Source: Calothrix sp. NIES-2100 (GTDB lineage Bacteria > Cyanobacteriota > Cyanobacteriia > Cyanobacteriales > Nostocaceae). Taken from it: a stretch of DNA of 64,000 bases. The position numbers and the translations under genes were made by a program. This document shows, piece by piece, positions 17,054 through 26,163 of the stretch (the first letter of the stretch is position 1; the number at the start of each line of letters is the position of its first letter). The stretch covers positions 6,956,645 through 7,020,644 of the forward strand of contig NZ_AP018178.1 in assembly GCF_002368195.1 (NCBI RefSeq), given 5' to 3'. Under the pieces are notes generated by a model. It saw only the letters and a list, made by a program, of their open reading frames with translations, searched no databases and was not told where the DNA came from.

Positions 17054-20000
17054 TTAACTAACTGCACATTTGATCGGTATTTCTATGCGAAATTCAGAAC
17101 CTTTACCAGGTTCAGAAACACATGTGATTGTCCCGCCGTGTTTTTCGACAACAATCTGATAACTAATATATAGTCCTAAGCCAGTTCCTTTACCTGGTTC
17201 TTTTGTCGTAAAGAAAGGATCAAAAATCCGCGATCGCACATTTTCTGGAATCCCACAACCATTGTCAAAAATCCGAATCAAAATTGATGTTTTATCTATT
17301 ACTTCTGTCCGAATTTTAATTTGCGGATTATCCAAGTTTTTTTCTTTGCTCTTTGAATGTTCCAAAGCGTCAATCGCGTTACTAATAACATTCATAAATA
17401 CCTGATTTAGCTGAGCAGCATAGCATTCCACTTCTGGTAATTTGCCATATTTTTTTACTACCTCAATAGCAATAGAATCAGCCTTTGCTTGCAGACGATG
17501 TTGTAAAATCAACAAAGTACTGTCAATACCTTCATGGATATTGACAGGCTTCATATCTGCTTCGTCTAAGCGGGAAAAAGTACGTAGTGAAAGTACTAAT
17601 TCACTGATGCGTTCTGCGCCAACAGTCATTGAATTCAAAATTTTTGGCAAATCTTTAGCAATAAAATCGAAATCTAGTGCTGCTATTTGCTTTTGCACTT
17701 CTGATTTTGGATTAGGATAGTTTTTTTGATAAATATGCAGCAACTTTAGTAAGTCTTCAGCGTATTCAGCGACATGGGTGATATTACCATAGATGAAATT
17801 AATCGGGTTGTTAATTTCATGGGCTACACCAGCCACTAACTGTCCTAAACCTGCCATTTTTTCACTTTGAATCAGCTGGCTTTGTGTTTGCTGTAATTCT
17901 TGCAGAGTCTTCTTCAGTTCTTCTTTTTGGCGCTGAGTCTGTTCTAGTAATTCTGCTTGCTGAATTCCTACTCCTAATTGATTGCCAATATGTACTAGCA
18001 AATCAATTTCATCTTGTTGCCAATCGCGGGTTTTGGTATTTTGATATGCCGCCAACAATCCCCAGAGTTTCTCACCTTGAAAAATCGGTACAATCATATA
18101 TGCTCTAGCCACGATTGGTTTGAGCAGAGTAATCTGATTTGTATAATCTTCGGTGTTATAAATATCTTTAATAATTAAAATTTTACTGTTAGCATAGTCT
18201 CTTGCTTGAGTTTGTTGCCAGTATTCCTGAATAATTAAAGGTACTACTTCCTCCTTAGCTGTCCAATTCTGGGCTAATGACTCAGCAACAAATTCTACAT
18301 TCCAATCAGGACGGAAGCGATAAATTGTTGCTCGCTCAACTTCTAAAAGCCGTCGGACTTCTTGAGTACTAGTAGCAAAGATAGTATTAAGATCAAGGGA
18401 CTGGCGAATTTTTTCTACCGTTGCAGCTAATGTTTTTTCCCTTTCGGTAGCTTTGCGTTCTCGTTCGGCTGCTTCCCGTTCTCTTTCCGCAGCTTGAGCA
18501 AGTTGCTGTGCTTGTAATTGTACTTGCTTTAAGGTTTCTGCTTGTTGTATTGCTACCCCTAATTGCACACCTACTTGCGCCAGTAAGTTGATTTCTTCAT
18601 CTTGCCAATAACGTGCTTGGGAGTTTTGATAAGCTACCAACAATCCCCAAAGTTTTTCTCCTTGAGAAATTGGTACAAACACTTCATTACGCGGTTGTTT
18701 GTTTGGTGGTGTTCCTGGTAAAAGATTACGGGCGATCGCTGGCTGTGGTCTAACTGCTATTGTCCCTTCGTCAGCAAAGGAATCAGCGACAAATTCACCA
18801 CTCCAGTCAGGGTAGAAGCGATAAATTGATACTCGTTCTACTTCTAACAGCCGTCGCACTTCTTGAGTCGTAGCTTTAAAGATGGTATCAATATCTAAAG
18901 ACTGACGAATTTTATCCACGGTATTCGCCAGCGCCCTTTGTCTTTCAGCGGCTTTGGTGAGTTGTGCTGCTTGAGTCTGCAATTGTTGTAAGAATTCTGC
19001 TTGCTGCAATGCTACACCCAGTTGGGTGCTAACTTGGGTGAGCAAGTAAACCTCATCTTCTTGCCAATCACGCTTATTGTCGTTCTGGTAGACAGCTAGC
19101 AAACCCCAAAGCTTTTGACCGTGGTAAATGGCAATGATGACATAGGCTTTTGCTTGATAGCTTTCGAGAACTTTCAGGTAGCAGTCGCTAAAGCCTGAGT
19201 TGTAAATATCATTACAAATACGGTAGACTTCGCCTCTAGCAAAATTACCACCCTCTGTGTCCTGTAAATAAGTATCTACTACTGGAGTTTCAGCTAAATC
19301 TTTGACACTACATTCGCTGACGTTTTCACCCAATTCCGGTCTTTGCACTTGTTCTTCTATTAAAGAAGTCCAACCTGCTGCTACCGATTCAAATACAAAT
19401 TCACCACTCCAATCTGGATAAAAACGGTAAATAGCAACACGGTCAGTATTCAACAGTTTTCTCAATTCTTCGGTGCTAGCGCGAAAAATACTTTCTAAAT
19501 CAAGAAACTGACGAATTTTTTCTACAGTTATGGCGATGGTTTTCTGCCATTCTGCTACTTTTGCTCTGGCTTTTGCTTTTGCTAATTGTGCAGATTGTAT
19601 TTTCGCCTGTTCTAGATAATCTGCTTGCTGCAATGCAACACTTAGATGTTCCGCTATGAGTTGTACAAATTCGACTTCTGATGTTTGCCATTGCCTGGGT
19701 TCACCGCACTGATGAATACAAAGTAATCCCCATAAATCTTTACCTTTCATTAAGGGGGCTGCAATGTTAGCTCTGACTTGAAATCTTTCTAAGATTTTGA
19801 TATGACAATCACTAATACTAGCTTCATAGATATCAGCTATGACATTCATGCTGCCTTGCTGGTAAAGTTGGACAAACTCTTCAGCAAAGCAGTGGTCATG
19901 TAGTTTAACTGTTAGTGCTGAATTCCATTGTGTCCCCACATCTTCATAAATAAATTCTCCTTCCCATCCCAATTCAGGGTAAAAACGAAACACCCCAACT

Positions 20001-20197
20001 CGGTCATTATTTAAAAGTTGGCGTACTTCCGTAACTGTAGTCTTGAATATAGTGTCTACATCCAAAGACTGGCGAATCCGGGCGATGACTTTAGATAAAG
20101 CTTTCTGCTTGTCACCTTGGTAGAGAGAACGATCGCTTTGATATTCTTTTATTTCTGAATTCGGTTGTGTTGATCTGAGGGTAGAGAAGTTTTCCAT
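17054..20197 (-). CDS. multi-GAF sensor histidine kinase
   Basis: A 1047-residue cytoplasmic sensor kinase. Four GAF domains lie at about 37-190, 218-402, 424-560 and 596-755, joined by coiled coils rich in Gln/Ala/Glu. Each opens with a similar KIRQSLD...IF..T..EVRxLL phrase, so the domains arose by duplication. Cys/His positions suitable for a bilin are present in some domains but I cannot confirm chromophore binding. The kinase core has His793 in GVAHEINNPINF and an ATPase with DNGCGIPE and GKGTGLGLYIS. No receiver domain is present; the partner must be encoded elsewhere. Confidence 0.88.
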   Translation of the reverse strand: MENFSTLRSTQPNSEIKEYQSDRSLYQGDKQKALSKVIARIRQSLDVDTIFKTTVTEVRQLLNNDRVGVFRFYPELGWEGEFIYEDVGTQWNSALTVKLHDHCFAEEFVQLYQQGSMNVIADIYEASISDCHIKILERFQVRANIAAPLMKGKDLWGLLCIHQCGEPRQWQTSEVEFVQLIAEHLSVALQQADYLEQAKIQSAQLAKAKARAKVAEWQKTIAITVEKIRQFLDLESIFRASTEELRKLLNTDRVAIYRFYPDWSGEFVFESVAAGWTSLIEEQVQRPELGENVSECSVKDLAETPVVDTYLQDTEGGNFARGEVYRICNDIYNSGFSDCYLKVLESYQAKAYVIIAIYHGQKLWGLLAVYQNDNKRDWQEDEVYLLTQVSTQLGVALQQAEFLQQLQTQAAQLTKAAERQRALANTVDKIRQSLDIDTIFKATTQEVRRLLEVERVSIYRFYPDWSGEFVADSFADEGTIAVRPQPAIARNLLPGTPPNKQPRNEVFVPISQGEKLWGLLVAYQNSQARYWQDEEINLLAQVGVQLGVAIQQAETLKQVQLQAQQLAQAAEREREAAERERKATEREKTLAATVEKIRQSLDLNTIFATSTQEVRRLLEVERATIYRFRPDWNVEFVAESLAQNWTAKEEVVPLIIQEYWQQTQARDYANSKILIIKDIYNTEDYTNQITLLKPIVARAYMIVPIFQGEKLWGLLAAYQNTKTRDWQQDEIDLLVHIGNQLGVGIQQAELLEQTQRQKEELKKTLQELQQTQSQLIQSEKMAGLGQLVAGVAHEINNPINFIYGNITHVAEYAEDLLKLLHIYQKNYPNPKSEVQKQIAALDFDFIAKDLPKILNSMTVGAERISELVLSLRTFSRLDEADMKPVNIHEGIDSTLLILQHRLQAKADSIAIEVVKKYGKLPEVECYAAQLNQVFMNVISNAIDALEHSKSKEKNLDNPQIKIRTEVIDKTSILIRIFDNGCGIPENVRSRIFDPFFTTKEPGKGTGLGLYISYQIVVEKHGGTITCVSEPGKGSEFRIEIPIKCAVS

Positions 20198-20455
20198 GCC
20201 GAATAGGACTTTAAATATTGAAAGTCTTCTATTTCATAATTCCCTGAATTACTTTGAAGGTAACAGCTATCCAAATATATCTTACTTAAGTTATAAATTT
20301 TCAGATCAATTCGCAATGTTAACTAAATATAGTGATAAATATTACAAAATAAATTTTATACTTATTACCAAGTAGTAAGTATAACAATATAGGATAGGGA
20401 CAACGATCGCATCGTGTCCCTACAGAAGCATTATTGATCAAAGAAAAGCAGGAAA
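20198..20455. other. AT-rich upstream region of the GAF kinase
   Basis: About 250 bases of AT-rich sequence without a gene. It presumably holds the promoter of the kinase (leftward) and the 3' end of the petN transcript. No clear site is visible. Confidence 0.5.
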
Positions 20456-20617
20456 TCACCGTCGCTTGGGAGTGGTGCTTTTGATTTCGCGTTTTTCATT
20501 TTCTTGACGACGGCGATCGCGCCAGTCAGCCAAGGTTAAATAACCAACACCAAAAGTCACTACGACTAGCAGCAGTACGGCAAGCAAGGCCAAAATACTC
20601 AGGACTGGATTTTCCAC
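20456..20617 (-). CDS. small single-helix membrane protein downstream of petN
   Basis: A 53-residue frame starting at GTG 20617, seven bases after the petN stop, with AGAGG just upstream. It reads MENPVLSILALLAVLLLVVV then a few residues to GYLTLADWRDRRRQENEKRE and ends KSTTPKRR. A single helix (about 5-30) is followed by a strongly basic stroma- or cytoplasm-facing tail, like many small photosynthetic or respiratory subunits. I do not recognise the family. Tight linkage to petN suggests co-transcription. Confidence 0.6.
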   Translation of the reverse strand: MENPVLSILALLAVLLLVVVTFGVGYLTLADWRDRRRQENEKREIKSTTPKRR

Positions 20618-20624
20618 GATGCCT

Positions 20625-20714
20625 CTATAATCCGTTACGTCCCCAAACTACCATTGCAATTGACCAAGTAAACACGACCAAGAGTGATACCCAACCCAGT
20701 GTCAAAATCGCCAT
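20625..20714 (-). CDS. petN: cytochrome b6-f complex subunit PetN
   Basis: A 29-residue single-helix subunit (MAILTLGWVSLLVVFTWSIA then MVVWGRNGL), matching cyanobacterial and chloroplast PetN over its full length. It stabilises the cytochrome b6-f complex in the thylakoid. ATG 20714, TAG 20627-20625. It is far below normal ORF cut-offs. Confidence 0.95.
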   Translation of the reverse strand: MAILTLGWVSLLVVFTWSIAMVVWGRNGL

Positions 20715-20769
20715 AGTCCCACTTTTAAAATAATTACAAAACGGTTCTAATATTTATGATACTGGGAAA

Positions 20770-20842
20770 GGGGGCATTGGGCATGGGGCATTGGGCATTG
20801 GTCAAAAGTCAATGGTCAATGGTCAATGGTCAATAGTCCGCC
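20770..20842. repeat. heptamer tracts (TGGGCAT then TGGTCAA)
   Basis: Two STRR families abut here: GGGCATT units (about 20774-20800) and TGGTCAA units (about 20800-20835), between divergent genes. Confidence 0.7.
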
Positions 20843-20884
20843 TTGTCTCCCTTTCCCCATTCCCCTCATTGGCGTTGCAATATT

Positions 20885-21361
20885 GTGAAAAGAATTTTCG
20901 AGCCTCAATTGATGTTAGAACGTCTAGAATCGCTGAAGGCTGGCATATTTGGCAGTTTTTCGCTGTTTTTAGCCTTAATCATTACTAGTCTTGTCAATAC
21001 TATCGTGCTGGCAAAGTATTTTCCGACACTCATAAGTCTGGAAATTGAGCCGTTAAATTTAGATTTTGTGTTGAGTGGGGCGATCGCTTGTTTCTCTGGT
21101 TTGTTGTTTGGTGCTACCTACCGCTATATAATCCGCAAAGACAAAAATCCTCATCTGAAATCTGGTGGTGTGTTGGCTTTTGGCTTGGTGCGGGGGTTAG
21201 CTCAGATTGAAGTTGGCTGGAATTCTATGGCTACGCTCTTACCTTATCTAGTTTTAACTGGTGAGAGTGTATTTTCGTTTGCGATCGCGGCTAAGGCGAT
21301 CGATACCGCTATGCAATTTGGCTGGATCAAGCCTTTTCCCTCAATCCCAACAGACTATTGA
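20885..21361 (+). CDS. conserved cyanobacterial membrane protein of unknown function
   Basis: A 158-residue protein with helices at about 20-42, 55-78 and 95-145. Conserved-looking features are RIFEPQLMLERLESLKAG at the start and GGVLAFGLVRGLAQIEVGW in the middle. GTG 20885 is preferred because it opens directly into RIFEPQ. The frame extends to ATG 20843 through repeat-derived sequence, and ATG 20912 is also possible. Divergent from petN. No function can be assigned. Confidence 0.65.
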   Translation: MKRIFEPQLMLERLESLKAGIFGSFSLFLALIITSLVNTIVLAKYFPTLISLEIEPLNLDFVLSGAIACFSGLLFGATYRYIIRKDKNPHLKSGGVLAFGLVRGLAQIEVGWNSMATLLPYLVLTGESVFSFAIAAKAIDTAMQFGWIKPFPSIPTDY

Positions 21362-21438
21362 CTTCAAAAATCATTTATGTAATATATGTAGTATTAGATG
21401 AAATATTATTAATATAACTGCGTGACTGACTTGAAAAT

Positions 21439-21482
21439 AATACCCCACCCCTAACCCCTCCCCGCAAGCGAGGAGGGGTATT
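21439..21482. repeat. dispersed GC-rich palindrome (CCTCCCCGCAAGCGAGGAGG)
   Basis: A C-rich stretch followed by CCCCTCCCCGCAAGCGAGGA then GGGG forms a strong hairpin around GCAAGC. A related element lies inside the ATPase gene at about 54402-54515, where it is translated. Confidence 0.7.
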
Positions 21483-21545
21483 AGAAGTTTTTTCATGTAT
21501 CCTGGTGTACGCAGTTCAACAACTTACATATCTTTACTTATTAAT

Positions 21546-22100
21546 ATGACACCTAAAAGTGACCATTATTATCTGATCATAGATTTAGAAGCTACATGTT
21601 GTGACGCTGGCAAAGTTCCCAGACATGAAATGGAAATCATCGAAATTGGTGCAGTGATGCTCAATCGCAGCACATGGGAAATTGATTCCGAGTTTCAACA
21701 ATTCATCCAGCCTGTAAGACATCAACAATTAACAACTTTTTGTACAAAATTAACTAGTATTCAACAGCAAGATATTGCACAAGCACCCAAATTCCCGGAA
21801 GCGATTGAGTTATTCAAAGAATGGATGCAATTATTTCCTAATCATATTTTTTGTTCTTGGGGAAACTACGATAAAAATCAATTTATTCAAGATTGTAAAT
21901 ATCATAAAATTCCTTACCCTTTTAGTTCAGAGCATATAAATATTAAAGAAAAATTCTCAGAATATCTTGGTGTATCCAAAAAATTTGGGATGGCACAGGC
22001 TCTCGATCATCTAGGGTTAGAGTTGCAAGGTACACACCATCGCGGTATTGATGATGCTCGCAATATAGCAGCTATTTATAAATATATGAAACTCAACTGA
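21546..22100 (+). CDS. DnaQ-fold 3'-5' exonuclease (ERI1-like)
   Basis: A 184-residue exonuclease of the DEDDh type. Motif I is DLEATC (near LIIDLEATCCDAG), with E in the EIGAVM strand. Motif II is near SWGNYDKNQF (Asp). Motif III has the His and Asp of HHRGIDDARNIA. The tight EATC signature resembles ERI1/KapD-like exoribonucleases, which trim RNA 3' ends. ATG 21546 (MTPKSDHYYL) is preferred; ATG 21495 would add 17 residues. Confidence 0.8.
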   Translation: MTPKSDHYYLIIDLEATCCDAGKVPRHEMEIIEIGAVMLNRSTWEIDSEFQQFIQPVRHQQLTTFCTKLTSIQQQDIAQAPKFPEAIELFKEWMQLFPNHIFCSWGNYDKNQFIQDCKYHKIPYPFSSEHINIKEKFSEYLGVSKKFGMAQALDHLGLELQGTHHRGIDDARNIAAIYKYMKLN

Positions 22101-22110
22101 AGTATAAAGT

Positions 22111-22174
22111 AGTAGGGGCGGGTTTACCCAGATCGTCGTTGCTCAATGAGCATATTTGTGAACCCGCCCCTACT
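22111..22174. repeat. inverted repeat AGTAGGGGCGGGTT, copy 1
   Basis: AGTAGGGGCGGGTT (22111-22124) pairs perfectly with AACCCGCCCCTACT (22161-22174). A diverged copy lies at 39961-40024. It sits right after the exonuclease gene and looks like a small non-autonomous element. Confidence 0.7.
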
Positions 22175-22239
22175 GAAATTACCCTTGTTGCCGCAATTCC
22201 TGCTAATTGTAGTTTACACTCATCGATTTTGTTAGCAGT

Positions 22240-22578
22240 ATGACATTGGCACTGGGAATGATTGAGGTTTATGGCATACCCGCAGCAGTAGAAGCTGGGG
22301 ATGCTATGTGTAAAGCTGCCCGCGTCACTCTGGTAGGGTATGAAAATACTGATTTGGGAAGAATTACTGTATTGATTCGGGGGGAAGTGGGTGAGGTAAA
22401 TGTTGCTGTAGTCGCAGGATTAGCGGCGGTAGGGCGGGTTAATGGCGGCGAGGTACTTTCCCATCATCTTATTCCCCGTCCCCATGAAAATTTAGAATAT
22501 GTGTTACCGATTCATCGCAGTGCCAATGTTGAGCAATTTAATGCCGATATCCGGTTTCCTCCGCCCCTATCAGCGTAA
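22240..22578 (+). CDS. ccmK: carboxysome shell hexamer protein, CcmK paralogue
   Basis: A 112-residue single BMC domain close to CcmK1/2: GMIEVYGIPAAVEAGDAM, ARVTLVGYE, then VNGGEVLSHHLIPRPHENLE. In CcmK1/2 the pore loop after LVGYE reads KIGSGR; here it is NTDLGR (residues 36-41), which removes the pore lysine and adds an aspartate. It is separate from any visible ccmKLMN operon, like other satellite ccmK genes. The next gene begins nine bases later. Expected role: hexameric facet tile with changed permeability. Confidence 0.88.
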   Translation: MTLALGMIEVYGIPAAVEAGDAMCKAARVTLVGYENTDLGRITVLIRGEVGEVNVAVVAGLAAVGRVNGGEVLSHHLIPRPHENLEYVLPIHRSANVEQFNADIRFPPPLSA

Positions 22579-22587
22579 AAACTTGAT

Positions 22588-23757
22588 ATGAAATCCCTCA
22601 CATCTCGTATGCAGGTGGTACAATCGCCAATCATTCCGGTTGTTGGGGAACTCATTAAAAACTCCCCCGGAACTATTTCTTTAGGACAAGGTGTTGTTTC
22701 TTACAATCCTCCCCAGTCATCTATAGACTTTTTAGCCAAATTCCTCGCGGAACCAACTAATAATTTATACAAAGCTGTTGAGGGAATTCCACCATTAGTA
22801 GCAGCTTTAAGCGCAAAGTTACAAGCTTTCAATGGGATTGAAATTAATCAAGAAAATTGCATAGTGGTGACAGCGGGAAGCAATATGGCGTTTATGAACG
22901 CTATTCTGGCAATTACTAGCCCAGGCGACGAAATTATTCTGAATAAGCCGTACTATTTCAACCATGAAATGGCGATCGCAATGGCGGGTTGTCGTGCGGT
23001 ATTAGTAGAGACGGATGAAAATTACCAACTGCGTCCGGATGCGATCGCCTCTGCAATTACACCCAAAACCCGGGCGGTGGTGACGATTTCACCGAATAAT
23101 CCTACAGGGGTGGTATATCCAGAAACAGCTTTACGCACAGTTAATCAAATCTGTGGCGATCGCGGTATTTATCATATTAGCGATGAAGCCTATGAATACT
23201 TTACCTATAACGGGGTAAAACACGTATCACCAGGCGCTTTTGCTGGTAGCAGTGACTACACAATTTCCCTTTACAGCCTTTCTAAAGCCTATGGTTTTGC
23301 TAGCTGGCGTATCGGTTATATGGTGATTCCCCAACACCTGCTAGATGCTGTCAAAAAAGTCCAAGATACGATTTTGATTTGTGCGCCAGTAATTTCTCAG
23401 TATGCGGCTTTAGGAGCATTACAAGCCACAGACGAATATTTTCAAGTACATATTGGGGCGATAGCTCAAGTGCGACAATTAGTATTGGAATCTCTCAATC
23501 GCTTACAAGGCTTATGTACTATTACAAGAGCCGATGGCGCTTTCTATTTTTTCCTCAAAGTTCATACCCAAATGAATGCTTTTGAGTTAGTTAAAAGACT
23601 CATCCAAGAACATCAAGTAGCAGTTATTCCTGGTACAACCTTTGGGATGGAAGATGGATGTTATCTGCGGGTTGCTTACGGTGCGCTGCAACAACAAACA
23701 GCAAAGGAAGGTATAGAAAGATTAGTTCAAGGCTTACAAACCATATTGGGGTCGTAA
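22588..23757 (+). CDS. class I/II PLP-dependent aminotransferase
   Basis: A 389-residue fold-type I aminotransferase. The PLP lysine is Lys233 in SLSKAYGFASWRIGY. SPNNPTGVVYP is the Asn/Pro loop, SDEAYEYFTY carries the cofactor-contacting Asp and Tyr, and YLRVAYG holds the substrate carboxylate Arg. The donor and acceptor cannot be told from sequence; aspartate, aromatic or branched substrates are all possible. It begins nine bases after ccmK and ends eight bases before the YjbQ gene, so a three-gene transcript is likely. Confidence 0.85.
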   Translation: MKSLTSRMQVVQSPIIPVVGELIKNSPGTISLGQGVVSYNPPQSSIDFLAKFLAEPTNNLYKAVEGIPPLVAALSAKLQAFNGIEINQENCIVVTAGSNMAFMNAILAITSPGDEIILNKPYYFNHEMAIAMAGCRAVLVETDENYQLRPDAIASAITPKTRAVVTISPNNPTGVVYPETALRTVNQICGDRGIYHISDEAYEYFTYNGVKHVSPGAFAGSSDYTISLYSLSKAYGFASWRIGYMVIPQHLLDAVKKVQDTILICAPVISQYAALGALQATDEYFQVHIGAIAQVRQLVLESLNRLQGLCTITRADGAFYFFLKVHTQMNAFELVKRLIQEHQVAVIPGTTFGMEDGCYLRVAYGALQQQTAKEGIERLVQGLQTILGS

Positions 23758-23765
23758 TTGAAAAT

Positions 23766-24203
23766 ATGGCAATTATTAATCAGCTAATAGAAATTGCAAC
23801 TGACGCAGGAATTAATATTCATAACATCACGCCCCAAATTCAGGATTTGATTAATTCTACATCGATTCAAAATGGACAAGCTTTAATATTTTCTCGACAT
23901 ACAACAACGGCTTTAGCTATCAATGAAAATGAAGAACGCTTATTAGAAGATATCAAAGTCTTTTTGCGGAAATTAGCACCAGAATCAGAGCGATATTTAC
24001 ATAACGATTTGCATTTAAGGGTTGTACCAGAAGATGAACCGATGAATGCGCACTCCCACTTAATGGCAATGATGTTAACCACTAGCGAAGTTATTCCCAT
24101 TGTCGAGGGAAAATTAGCTTTGGGAACTTGGCAATCAGTGTTATTTTTTGAGTTAGATGGCCCGCGTCAACGGACAGTGTTTGTGCAAATTTCTGGTGAG
24201 TAG
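23766..24203 (+). CDS. YjbQ / UPF0047 family protein (secondary thiamine-phosphate synthase-like)
   Basis: A 145-residue protein of the YjbQ family. Diagnostic parts are ALIFSRHTTTALAINENE, LRVVPEDEPMNAHSHLMAMM and LGTWQSVLFFELDGPRQRT. His residues in these loops form the metal/phosphate site. Members can replace ThiE weakly in vivo, but the true reaction is unresolved. ATG 23766 lies eight bases after the aminotransferase stop; the earlier frame start at 23658 overlaps that gene and is rejected. Confidence 0.82.
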   Translation: MAIINQLIEIATDAGINIHNITPQIQDLINSTSIQNGQALIFSRHTTTALAINENEERLLEDIKVFLRKLAPESERYLHNDLHLRVVPEDEPMNAHSHLMAMMLTTSEVIPIVEGKLALGTWQSVLFFELDGPRQRTVFVQISGE

Positions 24204-24236
24204 CGATCTAGCACATTAATTTTGATGTGCTGCGAG

Positions 24237-24265
24237 ATCCCCGACTTCTTCAAGAAGTCGGGGAT
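24237..24265. terminator. perfect 14-bp palindrome, copy 2, between convergent genes
   Basis: The same ATCCCCGACTTCTT palindrome as at 5209. It lies 33 bases after the YjbQ stop and about 70 bases before the end of the convergent SDR gene. The following CTCACCCCTCGCAACCCCT is also shared with the copy at 60481, so the repeat is longer than the hairpin. Confidence 0.65.
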
Positions 24266-24337
24266 CTCACCCCTCGCAACCCCTGTGATGAATTCCGTCA
24301 TAATCTTGTTTAGGGGCTGGTGCGATCGCATTTGCAA

Positions 24338-25015
24338 CTAATCTAAACTAAACTCCGCAAAATCCGCTTGCCCAAATAACTGGTTTTTGTCTACTGCTGA
24401 TAAAACTTTATTATTAGCACGTTCAGAATTTAAAGCACGGACAACTAACTGCGCCACATCTGCACGATGGATACTGCCAACAATCCGCGTATCTTCAGTT
24501 AAAACTCCATTACCAGTTGCAGGTTCCGACTTTAGCCCCCCAGGACGGATGATGGTATAGGTAAGTCCACTGGCTATGAGGTGTTGTTCGGCCTTGTCTT
24601 TTTCAATCAAAACTTCTCTCAAGGCTGCTAAAGCTTGAGGAGACAAAGCACCAACACTATTCCCAGTACCGATGGAAGTAACCAAAATAAACTTTTGTAC
24701 CCCAGCTTTGACTGCTGCATCAATCAGATTTTTATTGCCAAGGTAATCAGGACGCTCACCATTATCAGGTAAACCACCTATAGTACTGATAACTGTATCG
24801 ATGGGTACATCTTTCTGTATTGCATGTTCTACATCGCCTACGTTCAAAGCATCTCCAAAAACCACCTCAATACCTAGCGCTTCTAAATCAGCAGCAGCAT
24901 CTGGCTTTCTCAGCAGTGCTTTAACTTTTAGCTGTTGTGATGTTAGGTATTTGGCAATTTCTCTACCAACACCACGACTGGCTCCACCCAGAAAAATGTA
25001 AGATGCCTTTGTCAT
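24338..25015 (-). CDS. atypical short-chain dehydrogenase / NAD(P)-binding protein
   Basis: A 225-residue Rossmann protein. The cofactor loop is GGASRGVGREIAKYL (residues 10-24). FILVTSIGTGN carries the Ser of the active-site strand, but no YxxxK pair follows, as in atypical (NmrA/SDR_a5-like) members. GLTYTIIRPGGL and IHRADVAQLVV are the usual C-terminal phrases. Likely roles are redox sensing or assembly of photosynthetic complexes; the substrate is unknown. Monocistronic. Confidence 0.8.
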   Translation of the reverse strand: MTKASYIFLGGASRGVGREIAKYLTSQQLKVKALLRKPDAAADLEALGIEVVFGDALNVGDVEHAIQKDVPIDTVISTIGGLPDNGERPDYLGNKNLIDAAVKAGVQKFILVTSIGTGNSVGALSPQALAALREVLIEKDKAEQHLIASGLTYTIIRPGGLKSEPATGNGVLTEDTRIVGSIHRADVAQLVVRALNSERANNKVLSAVDKNQLFGQADFAEFSLD

Positions 25016-26163
25016 AGCTACCGTTATTTATCTCTCAGGACTGAATTGCTGACATTTCAAAGATGTTATCAAAGGATCGGCACAATGCTGTACTACAGCT
25101 ATCAAGGACTGACGTAACTACATAAATTGCTGACAAAAAACAACATTTAATGAAAAACTATGTCATGCTTACTTGACATTTAAGTATTAATTTTTAAGTA
25201 TCAATGTACGTTAAATTACTTAAGAATATTAATTTTAATAATTTTAAAAACTTATTAAATAAGTAAAACTTTATATTATTGTCAGGAGCTATACATAAAG
25301 TTACGTGTTAATTAGCAATATTTATCACATAAGCTTAATTGCCAAGCAGATATATATAGCTTTCCAGACTACAGAGGACAAAGTATTAACTATCATGTAA
25401 TTTAAGTATGATTTACTACCAAGTGTTTTATAAATGTAATTATTTTAAATAGTTACACAGAATTACGGATACTTTTTTTAATAAAAAATTAAACAATTGT
25501 TTTACAAATTAATTTTGGGAGATTTAAATTATCAATATTACATACTGCCATCAGCAGATGTAAATATTATTTACGAACTGTTGGGAAAGTAGTATGAGAT
25601 TTAATTTTTCCCAAAAAAAGCGCTTGCTTAATGGCTAATCAGAACTTAACTTGTTCTGTGTGACTGAAGATAATTGTTATCAAGGTGTATTTGGATCTCT
25701 AAGTAATTAAGGAGGGACAGATTATCTTTGCTAAATCGGGCTGTGTATTCTCTTAAGAATAGATGTTGATGTTCTAGAACAACATGCTTGTTTATCAATA
25801 GTTCACCTCAATTCCTAGAACACAAATCAACATAATTTTTCTATTTTGGCTGACGACTCTTGGTGATAATTGTAAGATTTTTTTGCCCAGGCGATCGCTA
25901 ATTTTAAAGCTGCTCGTACTAATTGGGTATTAGTCAAGATTGCTGACAAGCTGACGATACAGAGAATGGACTTTAGAGTGCGATCGCTAATTATGAAATT
26001 CAGCAATTCAAGATGCTCAGATAATCTCGATTATCTATTCTTAAAATTCGCATTAAATCACAAATTTTGCTAGGCAAATCCTATCAATACAGCCTGTAAA
26101 TTTGTGCTGTGCAAATATTTTGTTTGTGTCTTTTAATCGTGACGATCAAATCACAGAGGATTT
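25016..26163. other. 1.15-kb AT-rich region upstream of the terpene cluster
   Basis: No frame has protein character. The first two-thirds is very AT-rich with many ATTTAA/TTAAAT runs; GCGATCGC sites appear only near 25889 and 25981. An AGAGGA ribosome site lies at 26155-26160. The size suggests a complex promoter for the terpene synthase or decayed sequence. I cannot place promoter elements. Confidence 0.5.
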
